Shown here piece by piece: positions 1 to 6,954 of a stretch of 8,620 bases of DNA. The stretch lies in NCBI GenBank assembly GCA_026985515.1, contig JALSQH010000034.1, forward strand, positions 1-8,620. The letters are read 5' to 3'. The translations under genes and the position numbers were made by a program. Under the pieces are notes generated by a model, which was not told the DNA's origin, did not search any database, and was given only the letters and a program-made list of their open reading frames with translations. Numbering within the stretch: the first letter of the stretch is position 1; the number at the start of each line of letters is the position of its first letter. This DNA comes from a bacterium (GTDB taxonomy: Bacteria; JALSQH01).

Positions 1-384
1 ATGAGATGGAGTAAGATAGAAGACAGAAGGGGAAAAATCTTTTTCCTGACCCAGATTCCCGAAACCAATTTTTCAGGCAATACTCTGGAAGATCTGATAA
101 AAAAATTCAAAATCACCATGGAAAAAATTGAAGAATATGCTCTTATTAAAAATCTGCACACACCCCTCGTTTACCTGAGTTACGGAGAAAAGATTAAGGT
201 GAATCTACTTATTGGTGAGGTCCTGAAACCAGAACTCATAATGGTAGATGAAACCTACACATCTCTTGACTCCAGGAGTCTTGAATCTCTGTTTCAGTTT
301 GTTACCAGATGGACAGAAGAAGGTTCCAGCGTTATAATAACATCACCAGAACCAGTTGCGGGGAGTTTTTCACTCAATGGGTAA
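1..384 (+). CDS. ECF-type ABC transporter ATP-binding protein, C-terminal part (5' truncated)
   Basis: This is the ATPase subunit of an energy-coupling factor (ECF) importer, which binds and hydrolyses ATP on the cytoplasmic face to drive uptake of a vitamin, metal or similar micronutrient. Counting from base 1, the visible part starts just before the Q-loop (TQIPETNFSGNTLEDL, residues 17-32), which resembles the Q-x-P-E-x-Q-x-F motif typical of EcfA. It continues with an ABC signature LSYGE (59-63), Walker B PELIMVDE (77-84) and D-loop SLD (88-90). Walker A is absent because it lies upstream of the window. The ATG at base 1 is therefore probably internal, since a full domain is about 230-280 residues. 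The switch (H-loop) histidine seems to be a serine (IITSPEP, 113-119). The gene heads the operon seen here and overlaps the next gene. The ABC ATPase call is firm and the ECF type is likely. Confidence 0.85.
   Translation: MRWSKIEDRRGKIFFLTQIPETNFSGNTLEDLIKKFKITMEKIEEYALIKNLHTPLVYLSYGEKIKVNLLIGEVLKPELIMVDETYTSLDSRSLESLFQFVTRWTEEGSSVIITSPEPVAGSFSLNG
360..365 (+). promoter_or_regulatory. Ribosome binding site that sets the start of the S-component gene
   Basis: GGGGAG lies 11 bases before the ATG at 377. No such site precedes the in-frame TTG at 356, so 377 is the preferred start. The site is inside the end of the ATPase gene, which suggests coupled translation. Confidence 0.5.
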
Positions 385-904
385 AAGCATTTCATATGGT
401 GCAATATTCGGGATTTTGATTGCTATGTGGGAGATATTTGCAGGCAATTTTCTTCATCAGTTACAGCTTCCATTTAAGGGAGAAATATTATCCACTTTTG
501 ACATCTTTATATTCAGTTATGTTCTTGCAAAAACAGGGAAAAGAGAAACAATTCTTCTAATCACTGTGGTTGCCCTTGTCATCAGAGCTTTCATCTCCGG
601 CACATTCATTCCCGGTGCAGTCATAGGGCTTGGTGCCACCGGCACTCTCTACTTCGCAGGAAGCTATTTTTCAAGGTTTAAATATTACATTTCTGGACTT
701 CTGGCAGGCTTATGGGCACCATTCTTCTTTGGATATATTCAGTTAAAACTGCTGGGACCCGAAATTCTCCAATCATATAAAATCCTCTTCAGTAAAATAG
801 GCCTGGGAACTTCACCATCAGCCATAATCAATTTCACCCTTTTAACAGGGGCAATTGCAGGTTTAGCAGCTTCACTTACCGGGAAAAAAATGGCAGGAAA
901 ATGA
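377..904 (+). CDS. Small integral membrane protein, probable ECF transporter substrate-binding (S) component
   Basis: The protein has 175 residues from the ATG at 377 (182 if the TTG at 356 is used). It is very hydrophobic, with about five or six predicted membrane helices: roughly residues 6-22, 38-51, 56-75, 80-98, 103-125 and 150-171. Size and topology match ECF S components, the membrane proteins that bind the substrate. Helix 1 carries small-xxx-small spacing (G8, G12, A16), similar to the AxxxA motif by which S components contact EcfT. Position between an ECF-type ATPase and an EcfT-like gene supports the role. It overlaps the ATPase gene by 8 bases and the next gene by ATGA at 901-904. 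I recognise no named S family such as BioY, ThiT, RibU or CbrT, so the substrate is unknown. The membrane-protein call is firm and the S-component role is inferred mainly from context. Confidence 0.65.
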   Translation: MGKSISYGAIFGILIAMWEIFAGNFLHQLQLPFKGEILSTFDIFIFSYVLAKTGKRETILLITVVALVIRAFISGTFIPGAVIGLGATGTLYFAGSYFSRFKYYISGLLAGLWAPFFFGYIQLKLLGPEILQSYKILFSKIGLGTSPSAIINFTLLTGAIAGLAASLTGKKMAGK

Positions 905-1404
905 AACTCCTCACCGGCGTTCTCCTGATAATTTTAAGTTTAATCCACATGGATATCAATTTTCTCTCCATAATCACAGGCTTATCCCTTATTCCTCTCG
1001 TAATTAAAAGAAAAGGAGTGGGATTATCCATCATCCTTCTGAGTTTTCTGCCGGTAGTGGTGCTTCCCACAGAGTATAAAATGCTTCTACCCAATTCATT
1101 AAAGCTTCTCCTGAGATTTCAGGGCTTTTACATGATAGCAAGCTGGACCGGAAATTATGTGTCGGAAAAACTAACACTACCCCTTGCAAAAAAAACACCT
1201 CTGGGATACTCGCTTCTCCTGGCACTTAACATATTCCCCCACATCTCACAATTTGTTAAAGATTCCTTCAATCAAATGAGACTGAGAAAAAGGTGGGTCA
1301 GATTTTTCCCGGGATACCTGTCCTTCCTTCTACTATATCTTTCCCATTATGCTGATGAACTCGGTTATGAAATTGAAAGGGTACTTTCAAGGGAAGAGAA
1401 ATGA
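901..1404 (+). CDS. Compact EcfT-like transmembrane coupling protein
   Basis: This 167-residue membrane protein has hydrophobic helices near residues 4-18, 20-35, 41-55, 66-82, 101-118 and 136-150. The C-terminal layout is that of an ECF T component: a basic cytoplasmic stretch (QMRLRKRWVRFF, 125-136), a helix, then an amphipathic end (ADELGYEIERVLS, 151-163). In EcfT these regions hold two Ala-Arg-Gly motifs on coupling helices that dock on the ATPases. Here the RLRKR segment (127-131) and the IERV segment (158-161) sit at the expected places but lack the canonical motif. It is shorter than usual EcfT proteins, which are about 250 residues. Both ends overlap neighbours by ATGA (901-904 and 1401-1404), so translation is probably coupled. 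A general ECF permease role is likely. The divergence leaves room for a different ABC membrane subunit. Confidence 0.62.
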   Translation: MKLLTGVLLIILSLIHMDINFLSIITGLSLIPLVIKRKGVGLSIILLSFLPVVVLPTEYKMLLPNSLKLLLRFQGFYMIASWTGNYVSEKLTLPLAKKTPLGYSLLLALNIFPHISQFVKDSFNQMRLRKRWVRFFPGYLSFLLLYLSHYADELGYEIERVLSREEK

Positions 1405-1859
1405 TCAGGAAAATAAAAAAAGGTAACATACTTTTTATTTCGGGACCTGTCAACTCTGGCAAAACCACATTTCTGTCAGGCATCATTTCACACGACAATG
1501 AAAAATTTATAGGTTTTCTGGCACCTTCCGGCTATCTCTTCGGGAAAAAAATCTACTACCTGAAAGGAGTTAACATTCCATTTTCTGGAATCATAGCCTC
1601 AAGAGACCCCACCCTGATCCATCCACCAATCTTAAAGTGGAAAAACTTTTTCTTCTCACTTTACCTATTTAACTCTGTCACAAGTTACGTTATTGATAAT
1701 GCAAAGAAATTTCACTACGTGGTTATTGATGAAATAGGACCCCTGGAATATGAAGGTAAAGGATGGAACAATCTTTCTGATTTTGTTGTCAAAAGAAATA
1801 TGAAAGCGATAATTATAACAAGAAATTTCAAAGAGCTAGCAAAAAAACTTGAAATTTGA
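1401..1859 (+). CDS. THEP1-family nucleoside-triphosphatase (P-loop NTPase)
   Basis: A soluble 152-residue P-loop protein. Walker A is GPVNSGKT (residues 15-22). Walker B is VVIDEIGPLE (107-116), and the DEIGPLE form is characteristic of the THEP1/NTPase_1 family. Members from Aquifex and Thermotoga hydrolyse NTPs in vitro, but the cellular role is not settled. The start at 1401 is supported by GGGAAGAG at 1391-1398 and by the ATGA overlap with the EcfT-like gene. Family members are usually about 170-190 residues, and this one ends shortly after the IIITRN strand (137-142), so the C-terminus is somewhat short. No frameshift is evident. As last gene of an ECF-like operon, it may act on the imported compound, a nucleotide derivative, or regulate the transporter; this is inference. 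The family call is firm. Confidence 0.82.
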   Translation: MIRKIKKGNILFISGPVNSGKTTFLSGIISHDNEKFIGFLAPSGYLFGKKIYYLKGVNIPFSGIIASRDPTLIHPPILKWKNFFFSLYLFNSVTSYVIDNAKKFHYVVIDEIGPLEYEGKGWNNLSDFVVKRNMKAIIITRNFKELAKKLEI

Positions 1860-1913
1860 TTTAGAATGTGATATATTATGAAACAAGAAAATTAAAACTG
1901 TGTTTTGCTTATA

Positions 1914-1930
1914 CCCCTCCCCCCTCCCCC
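1914..1930 (-). other. G-rich tract on the minus strand just 3' of the TreT-like gene
   Basis: The plus strand has CCCC, CCCCCC and CCCCC runs separated by single T bases. The minus strand, which is the possible 3' end of the trehalose mRNA, therefore reads three G-runs of 5, 6 and 4. Three runs do not make a standard three-tetrad G-quadruplex, though a two-tetrad form is possible. No function is shown. Confidence 0.4.
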
Positions 1931-1965
1931 GGCGGGAAAGCGGCCTGCTTTCCTGCCGTTTTTTT
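1930..1965 (+). terminator. Rho-independent terminator of the ECF operon
   Basis: A 12-bp stem (1930-1941 with 1947-1958, one G-T wobble) closes a 5-base loop (1942-1946) and is followed by seven T bases (1959-1965). It ends + strand transcription about 70 bases after the NTPase gene. The T-tract runs into the stop codon of the convergent minus-strand gene (1964-1966). On the minus strand the hairpin is followed by G-runs, not T, so it is not an obvious terminator in that direction. Confidence 0.85.
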
Positions 1966-3184
1966 ACCCACATCCAAGCAGTTCGGTAAACAGATCCATA
2001 TAATTGCTGAGAAGTCTTGTGATCAGAAACTTTTCTCTAACAAGTTCTTTTCCTCTTTTACCCATCACCTCTGCCATTTCAGGATTTCTCAGCAATTCAA
2101 TAATCCTGCTGGCAAATCCTTCTATATCTGTGGGGTCAAGAAGGAAGCCATTATAGCCATCTTTAATCTGAAGCGGTATACCTCCCACATTGGAAGCAAC
2201 CACAGGCTTGCCCTTCCACAGAGCCTCAGTAACCGTCAATCCAAATCCTTCTCTCAGAGATTTCTGAATGACCACTGCGGCTCTTCTCTGGAGAGCATTT
2301 ACAAGGAAATTGTTCTCAATATTTATCAGCACAAGATCTCCAGACTCAATCAACTTTGAGTATTTTCTTTCTATCCTTCCAAAGATATGCCATCCTTCCG
2401 GGTCATCTGTCGCCATGCTCCCGCAGAGAATCAACCTCACATCAAATTCTTCTTTTACAAGTTTCCAGACCTCAATTACTCCCTCTGGATCCTTCCATTT
2501 GTCAAACCTGGAAACCTGAAGTATAAATGGTTTCTTATGAAGGTCAGGGACAAATTTTTTGAGAAAATTGTCAAACTCCTCTTCCGGGAAATCTCTGTTT
2601 TTTACAGACAATGGATCAATGGCGGGATAGAAAACTTTCTGTTCTATGGGTAGTTCTTTCCTTTTATAATTCTCGTGGGAAACGATCATAACATCATACC
2701 TTAATATCAATGGCTTGAGAAAATCACATATTTCTTCATTGGGATTGGAAAGATCCACATGACATCTCCACACCCAGGGTTGTCTTTTCTTATAAAACTT
2801 TATAAGGGGCAGTGGCTGAGGATCGTGGATAACCACAATATCATGCTGGATGTGAGTGTAAACGGAAAAATTCTCGTTTGTTTGAAAATAAAGGTCCTTT
2901 TTGTGTTCCGTCAGGCGTATTTTGTCACCCTGAAGAGCATTGTGAATCTTTTTGGTTACTCCAAAGAAATCCTCATTGGCGTGAAGGATTCTCCAGCCTG
3001 CATCAATACCAACATCATTCATAAGAGGCACAAGGGTGGTCAGCATTTCAGCAACTCCACCACCCTGAAAAGTGGAGTTAATGTTCAAAATCCTCTTATT
3101 GTAAAGTCTCCTTGCCTTTCTGTAAATTTCCGTAATAACAGCATCGTCAACAATACCCCTGTAATTTTCAAGTGTTATCACCAT
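1964..3184 (-). CDS. treT: GT4 glycosyltransferase, probable trehalose glycosyltransferring synthase (TreT)
   Basis: A 406-residue cytosolic enzyme of GT-B fold. TreT makes trehalose in one step from NDP-glucose and glucose and can run in reverse. Visible motifs are the TreT-like N-terminal loop NINSTFQGGGVAEML (34-48), HDPQ (120-123), WRCHVD (139-144), the donor-binding QVSRFDKWKDP (223-233, with R227 and K232), and the GT4 E-x7-E motif (E312 and E320) followed by GKPVVAS (325-331). Length matches TreT of Thermococcus and Pyrococcus (about 410). The ATG at 3184 follows the stop of the TPS/TPP gene by one base. GAGGT at 3188-3192 is its ribosome binding site, so the two genes form one operon with likely coupled translation. 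It might instead or also act as a partner of the TPS/TPP enzyme. GT4 is certain and TreT is likely. Confidence 0.82.
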   Translation of the reverse strand: MVITLENYRGIVDDAVITEIYRKARRLYNKRILNINSTFQGGGVAEMLTTLVPLMNDVGIDAGWRILHANEDFFGVTKKIHNALQGDKIRLTEHKKDLYFQTNENFSVYTHIQHDIVVIHDPQPLPLIKFYKKRQPWVWRCHVDLSNPNEEICDFLKPLILRYDVMIVSHENYKRKELPIEQKVFYPAIDPLSVKNRDFPEEEFDNFLKKFVPDLHKKPFILQVSRFDKWKDPEGVIEVWKLVKEEFDVRLILCGSMATDDPEGWHIFGRIERKYSKLIESGDLVLINIENNFLVNALQRRAAVVIQKSLREGFGLTVTEALWKGKPVVASNVGGIPLQIKDGYNGFLLDPTDIEGFASRIIELLRNPEMAEVMGKRGKELVREKFLITRLLSNYMDLFTELLGCG

Positions 3185-3185
3185 A

Positions 3186-5369
3186 CTACCTCACTTTTAA
3201 AATTTCTCTGAGAAGATCTCTTACACAGGCAGGTTTTTCAACAAAATATTTGGCATGAGATGGTTTTATTCCCACCTTTATTGAATAGGCAAAATCAGGC
3301 AGAGCTTTAAACACATCTTCGTCAGTTCTGTCATCACCAGCTGCCAGGATAAAATCCCATTTCTCCTCAAGCCACCTTCCAAGGGCTGTTCCCTTATTGA
3401 CACCTGCACTCTTTATTTCAATCACCTTGTGTCCTTCCAGAACAGAAATAGCCTGATTCGCAATATATGGTTTCAATGCAAATTTTAACTCTGCAACTTT
3501 CATTTTACTCTGCTCAGGATCAGCCATCCTGTAATGCCAGGCAAGGGAATAATCCTTCTCCTCGATAAATGTTCCGGGAGTGGCTATCGTGAATTTCTCG
3601 AGCATCTTTCTTATCTCATCTTTCCAGGAAATATCTAGTGGTCCAAATGTTTCCCATTCGCTTCCTCTTCTTTTTATCCAAACTCCATGTTCTGCCACAA
3701 GTGAAATATTGAGATCACCAAACCACTTTTCCAGAAAATCTTTCCCCCTTCCACTTATTACAATAACTTCGGAGCCACTGGTTACTGAAAGAGATTTCAA
3801 AATCTCAATAATCTCATCGTCAGGGACTGCAAGTTCCGGGCTTTTCTGAAGAGGAATCAGTGTTCCATCATAATCAAGAACAAAAAGCCTCTTTGAAGAA
3901 TTTGTGAAATCTTCAATTAACTTTTTAACAACTGCATCTGAAAGTTTCTTTCCCCTCTTTTCAGCCTGCTCCCTTTTGACCATTAGAAGATGATTTATGA
4001 ACTCTTCAGCCCATCTGTTCACATCGTAACTTTTCAACCTCTCCTGCATTCTCGAATTCCTTCTAACAATTTCATCTTCATCAACATTCAGTGCCTCCAT
4101 AATTGCATCGGCAATTGACTTAACATCATAGGGATTTATTAAAATTGCCTCATTCATTTCTTTGGCGGCCCCCGCCATCTCACTCAGGATCAAAACCCCC
4201 GGCTCCTTCTGTTTTACAGCAATGTATTCTTTGGCAACAAGATTCATTCCGTCCCTCAATGGAGTAACAAGAGCAATATCAGCTGAAAGGTAGTAACCGG
4301 CCAGCGTATCCTTATCAAAAGAATGATAATAAAACAATATAGGGGTCCAGTTTCTTGTTGCAAAGGCACCATTTATTTTGCCGACAAGTCCATCCACTTC
4401 TCTTTTGATCTCGGCGTAAAATTCCACATCTTCCCGGGAAGGCACTACAATCAGGATATAGACAATTTTTTCACGATATTCTGGATGATCCCTCAGAAAC
4501 AGTTCAAATCCCCTGAGTCTGTTTACAATCCCCTTTGTGTAATCAAGACGATCAACAGACAGCATTATTTTCATTCCAGGATACTGGGATCTGAGTTCGT
4601 TTACTATGTTCCTGACATTTTCTTTTTTTCCCTTAGATGACCATTTTTCATAATCTATACTGATCGGAAAAGCTTCCACTTTAATCGATCTGCCATCCAC
4701 TATATAGAAGAGCTCATTTTCCATACCAAGAATTTTAAGAACGCTATTTAAGAAGTAGTTTCCATACTCATATGTGTGGAAGCCAATCAGGTCAGACCCG
4801 ATCAATCCCTCAAGGATCTCTTTCCTCCAGGGAATAATTCTGAACATCTCATACGCTGGAAATGGAATGTGGAGAAAAAAACCTATTGTTGCATCCCTGA
4901 ATTTCTCTCTTATCATACCGGGGACAAGCATTAAATGATAGTCATGAATCCACAGGATATCATTTTCATCCAGTATCCTTTCGATAACCTCTGCATATTT
5001 CCTGTTAACATCAACATAGTTTTTCCAGTGTTCATGGTTGAATTCCGTATACTGAGGAAAATAGTGAAAAAGTGGCCATATCACCTTGTTGCTGAAACCC
5101 TGATAAAACCCCTCAATATTTTTTCTGGAAAGAAGGACAGGATAGCAATTATCACTGTTGAGCCGGTGAACCACCTCTACTATATCATCATTGGTCAACT
5201 CCTCAGAGGCAATTCCTGGCCAGCCAACCCACAGAGTCTCATATCTGGAACTCAGAGAGCTAAGGGCAGTGGCAAGACCACCCGAACTTTTGTGGAAAAG
5301 GAGCTTTTTCCCGCTCTTCTTTACAGTGTATTTGGAACGATTGGATACAATTATTAATCTCTGACTCAC
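3186..5369 (-). CDS. Bifunctional trehalose-6-phosphate synthase/phosphatase (OtsA-OtsB fusion, TPSP)
   Basis: This 727-residue cytosolic enzyme joins two steps: NDP-glucose plus glucose-6-phosphate gives trehalose-6-phosphate, which is then dephosphorylated to trehalose. Residues 3-465 are a GT20 synthase with SNR (9-11), GGL (30-32), HDYHL (142-146), HIPFP (167-171), DRLDYTKG (273-280) and DGMNLVAKE (373-381). After a charged linker, residues 493-725 are a HAD phosphatase with DYDGTL (499-504; nucleophile D499, D501), ISGR (538-541), K659 in NKGTAL, and GDDRTDED (678-685). All expected catalytic motifs of both halves are present. The start is GTG at 5369, because SNR must lie close to the N-terminus and no ATG is near. 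The upstream GGCGGG (5375-5380) is a poor ribosome site. The promoter is at 5402-5430. The TreT-like gene follows after one base. Confidence 0.95.
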   Translation of the reverse strand: MSQRLIIVSNRSKYTVKKSGKKLLFHKSSGGLATALSSLSSRYETLWVGWPGIASEELTNDDIVEVVHRLNSDNCYPVLLSRKNIEGFYQGFSNKVIWPLFHYFPQYTEFNHEHWKNYVDVNRKYAEVIERILDENDILWIHDYHLMLVPGMIREKFRDATIGFFLHIPFPAYEMFRIIPWRKEILEGLIGSDLIGFHTYEYGNYFLNSVLKILGMENELFYIVDGRSIKVEAFPISIDYEKWSSKGKKENVRNIVNELRSQYPGMKIMLSVDRLDYTKGIVNRLRGFELFLRDHPEYREKIVYILIVVPSREDVEFYAEIKREVDGLVGKINGAFATRNWTPILFYYHSFDKDTLAGYYLSADIALVTPLRDGMNLVAKEYIAVKQKEPGVLILSEMAGAAKEMNEAILINPYDVKSIADAIMEALNVDEDEIVRRNSRMQERLKSYDVNRWAEEFINHLLMVKREQAEKRGKKLSDAVVKKLIEDFTNSSKRLFVLDYDGTLIPLQKSPELAVPDDEIIEILKSLSVTSGSEVIVISGRGKDFLEKWFGDLNISLVAEHGVWIKRRGSEWETFGPLDISWKDEIRKMLEKFTIATPGTFIEEKDYSLAWHYRMADPEQSKMKVAELKFALKPYIANQAISVLEGHKVIEIKSAGVNKGTALGRWLEEKWDFILAAGDDRTDEDVFKALPDFAYSIKVGIKPSHAKYFVEKPACVRDLLREILKVR

Positions 5370-5401
5370 CTTTGCCCGCCCTGAAAAGAGTGCTCAATTT
5401 A

Positions 5402-5430
5402 ATAATAACTCTTTTTCGCCACATTATCAA
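5402..5430 (-). promoter_or_regulatory. Sigma-70-like promoter of the trehalose operon
   Basis: On the minus strand a -35 box TTGATA (5425-5430) and a -10 box TATTAT (5402-5407) are separated by exactly 17 bases, each matching consensus at five of six positions. Transcription would start near 5395, giving a leader of about 25 bases. The promoter fills the 62-base gap after the upstream gene, so the trehalose genes can be expressed on their own. No operator repeat is evident. Confidence 0.72.
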
Positions 5431-5431
5431 A

Positions 5432-6124
5432 CTAAATTGAATCTAACAACTTGTTAATTCTTACAGCAAGATCAAGTTCAAACAGTGCCACAGTGGGCAA
5501 CAACCAAGATATCCAGTATCTTGGTTTACCGCTCTTATTTTCACCAAAGTATGCAATAGCAAGTCTGCCAAACCCAGCTTCTTTCTCAATCTTTTTTGCT
5601 TCTTTCAGAAAATTACGGATAGAAGAAGGAAGTTCTTCAAAACTATAAGGTTTCCCTTCATCCCCATCTTTTTTGATCAGTTCAACAGCTGTTCCAATGT
5701 TTTTCAGGGACTCAATTATGTTGATCAATTTGTTTTTTTTCAGAAAAGCCATAAGCAAGGTACCAGCAGGCAACCAGAAAATCTCAACATTCTCATCACC
5801 TTCCCTCAACTCTCCCTGAAAATATGCCGTTCCATTAACCATTTCAATATGTGCAAATATTTTTTTGGCTGCCGGCATTTCTTTCAAAATTCTTTTAACC
5901 TCATACTCCACCCCCTCAACATTATATTTTTCACCCTCTTTTCTTGAATCAATTTCTGCAGTGAAAAATGTATCAACACCATTTTTCCTGCCCTCTATTA
6001 GGTCGAGGCCCCATCGTTTGAGAGATTTGAACTTAAATTCTCTCTCCCTTTCAGGCTGCCCGAGAGTTTCAAAGACGAGAGTATTTACAGCCTGGTACTC
6101 TTTCAGATCAGCTATCTTTGACAT
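5432..6124 (-). CDS. Uncharacterised cytosolic protein
   Basis: I do not recognise this 230-residue protein. It is rich in Lys and Glu, with no signal peptide or clear membrane helix. It looks like a mixed alpha/beta protein: beta-like stretches at about 50-60, 69-79, 88-105 and 112-118; helical stretches at 121-151 and 163-184; then a Gly- and aromatic-rich segment ([20 protein letters not shown], 191-210) and a C-terminal helix. No catalytic or metal-binding signature is evident, and no cysteine is present. The ATG at 6124 is well supported: GGAGGT (6130-6135) lies five bases upstream and a promoter lies at 6150-6178. The gene ends (TAG at 5432-5434) just before the trehalose promoter, with no terminator seen between, so read-through into the trehalose genes is possible. 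Clean coding and good signals make it a real gene, but its function is unknown. Confidence 0.8.
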   Translation of the reverse strand: MSKIADLKEYQAVNTLVFETLGQPEREREFKFKSLKRWGLDLIEGRKNGVDTFFTAEIDSRKEGEKYNVEGVEYEVKRILKEMPAAKKIFAHIEMVNGTAYFQGELREGDENVEIFWLPAGTLLMAFLKKNKLINIIESLKNIGTAVELIKKDGDEGKPYSFEELPSSIRNFLKEAKKIEKEAGFGRLAIAYFGENKSGKPRYWISWLLPTVALFELDLAVRINKLLDSI

Positions 6125-6149
6125 CTCTTACCTCCACAATTTTCTTTTG

Positions 6150-6178
6150 ATTTTATCACCATTTTAATTATTTCTCAA
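6150..6178 (-). promoter_or_regulatory. Sigma-70-like promoter of the unknown minus-strand gene
   Basis: On the minus strand -35 TTGAGA (6173-6178) and -10 TAAAAT (6150-6155) have a 17-base spacer and match consensus at five of six positions each. The start would be near 6143, with the GGAGGT ribosome site at 6130-6135 just downstream. It lies back to back with the sirtuin promoter. Confidence 0.72.
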
Positions 6179-6182
6179 AATT

Positions 6183-6191
6183 TGTTAAAAT
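6183..6191 (+). promoter_or_regulatory. Extended -10 promoter of the sirtuin gene, near-leaderless
   Basis: TGTTAAAAT fits the extended -10 form TGnTATAAT with one mismatch. The -35 region (6163-6168) is poor, as is usual for this class. The predicted start is about 6197-6199, only a few bases before the ATG at 6202. No Shine-Dalgarno sequence precedes that ATG, so the mRNA may be leaderless or nearly so. Confidence 0.5.
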
Positions 6192-6201
6192 AGTTTCTCT
6201 G

Positions 6202-6954
6202 ATGAATGGGAATGATCTGTTGAGAAAAGCAGCAGAAATCCTTGTTAACTCCAGACACACAACCGTCTTTACCGGAGCAGGTATTTCTGTTGAAAGTGGG
6301 ATCCCGCCCTTTCGTGGTCCTGATGGACTCTGGTCAAAATATGACCCCATATTTCTGGACATTGACTACTTTTACAGGAATCCTGAAAAATCGTGGAAAC
6401 TAATTAAAGAAATCTTTTACGATTTTATGGGAAAGGCACAACCCAATCCTGCCCATTACGCTGTGGCTGAACTTGAAAAAATGGGAATAGTAAAAGCGGT
6501 AATAACACAGAACATTGATAATCTTCATCAGGAGGCAGGATCAAAAATTGTTTATGAATTTCACGGAACAACCCGTTTTCTCACATGTATGAGGTGCGGA
6601 AAAAAATGGGAGTACACTCCGGAACTTCTGGAGAAAATTCCTCCAGTGTGTCCAGATTGCGGAGGTATCCTTAAACCAGATTTTGTCTTCTTTGGTGAAC
6701 CCATACCTGAACCCGCCCATTCAGCTTCATTGAGAGAGGCAGAAATTGCCGATGTGTTTCTTGTGATAGGGACAACGGGTGAAATTTATCCGGCAGCAAT
6801 GATTCCAAAAATTGCGAAAAAGAATGGAGCCCAGATAATTGAAGTCAATGTTTCACCTTCATCTTACACATATGAAATAACAGATATTTTTCTTCAGGGA
6901 AAAGCTGGAGAAATTTTACCGGCACTTGTAGAAGAGGTGAAAAAATTAAAGTGA
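6202..6954 (+). CDS. NAD-dependent protein deacylase of the Sir2 (sirtuin) family
   Basis: A 250-residue sirtuin that removes acetyl or related acyl groups from lysines, consuming NAD+ and releasing nicotinamide and O-acyl-ADP-ribose. The motifs run in the standard order: GAGIS (25-29), ESGIPPFRG (31-39), TQNIDNLH (102-109), catalytic H121 in EFHGT, zinc ligands C129, C132, C150 and C153, PDFVFFGE (159-166), GTTGEIYPAA (190-199) and EVN (214-216). The length is normal. The Tyr-x-x-Arg pair that marks CobB/SIRT5 desuccinylases is not clear: the matching stretch FYDFM (72-76) has Met where Arg is expected, so deacetylation is more likely. The overall look is that of bacterial and archaeal sirtuins such as the Thermotoga enzyme. 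No ribosome site precedes the ATG. The gene overlaps the next one by GTGA (6951-6954), so the two are co-translated. Confidence 0.95.
   Translation: MNGNDLLRKAAEILVNSRHTTVFTGAGISVESGIPPFRGPDGLWSKYDPIFLDIDYFYRNPEKSWKLIKEIFYDFMGKAQPNPAHYAVAELEKMGIVKAVITQNIDNLHQEAGSKIVYEFHGTTRFLTCMRCGKKWEYTPELLEKIPPVCPDCGGILKPDFVFFGEPIPEPAHSASLREAEIADVFLVIGTTGEIYPAAMIPKIAKKNGAQIIEVNVSPSSYTYEITDIFLQGKAGEILPALVEEVKKLK

Noticed and set aside
356-376. TTG start that would lengthen the S-component-like protein by seven residues
   Set aside because: No ribosome binding site precedes it, whereas the ATG at 377 has GGGGAG upstream and begins just before the first membrane helix.
1914-1930. Three-tetrad G-quadruplex on the minus strand
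   Set aside because: Only three separated G-runs exist, and the six-G run cannot supply two triplets with a loop. I kept it only as a G-rich tract.
1868-2359. Plus-strand open frame of 163 codons
   Set aside because: It is mostly antisense to the TreT-like gene, crosses the terminator hairpin, and its translation resembles no protein.
4935-5357. Plus-strand open frame of 140 codons opposite the TPS/TPP gene
   Set aside because: It is the reverse complement of the conserved GT20 coding sequence and has no signals of its own.
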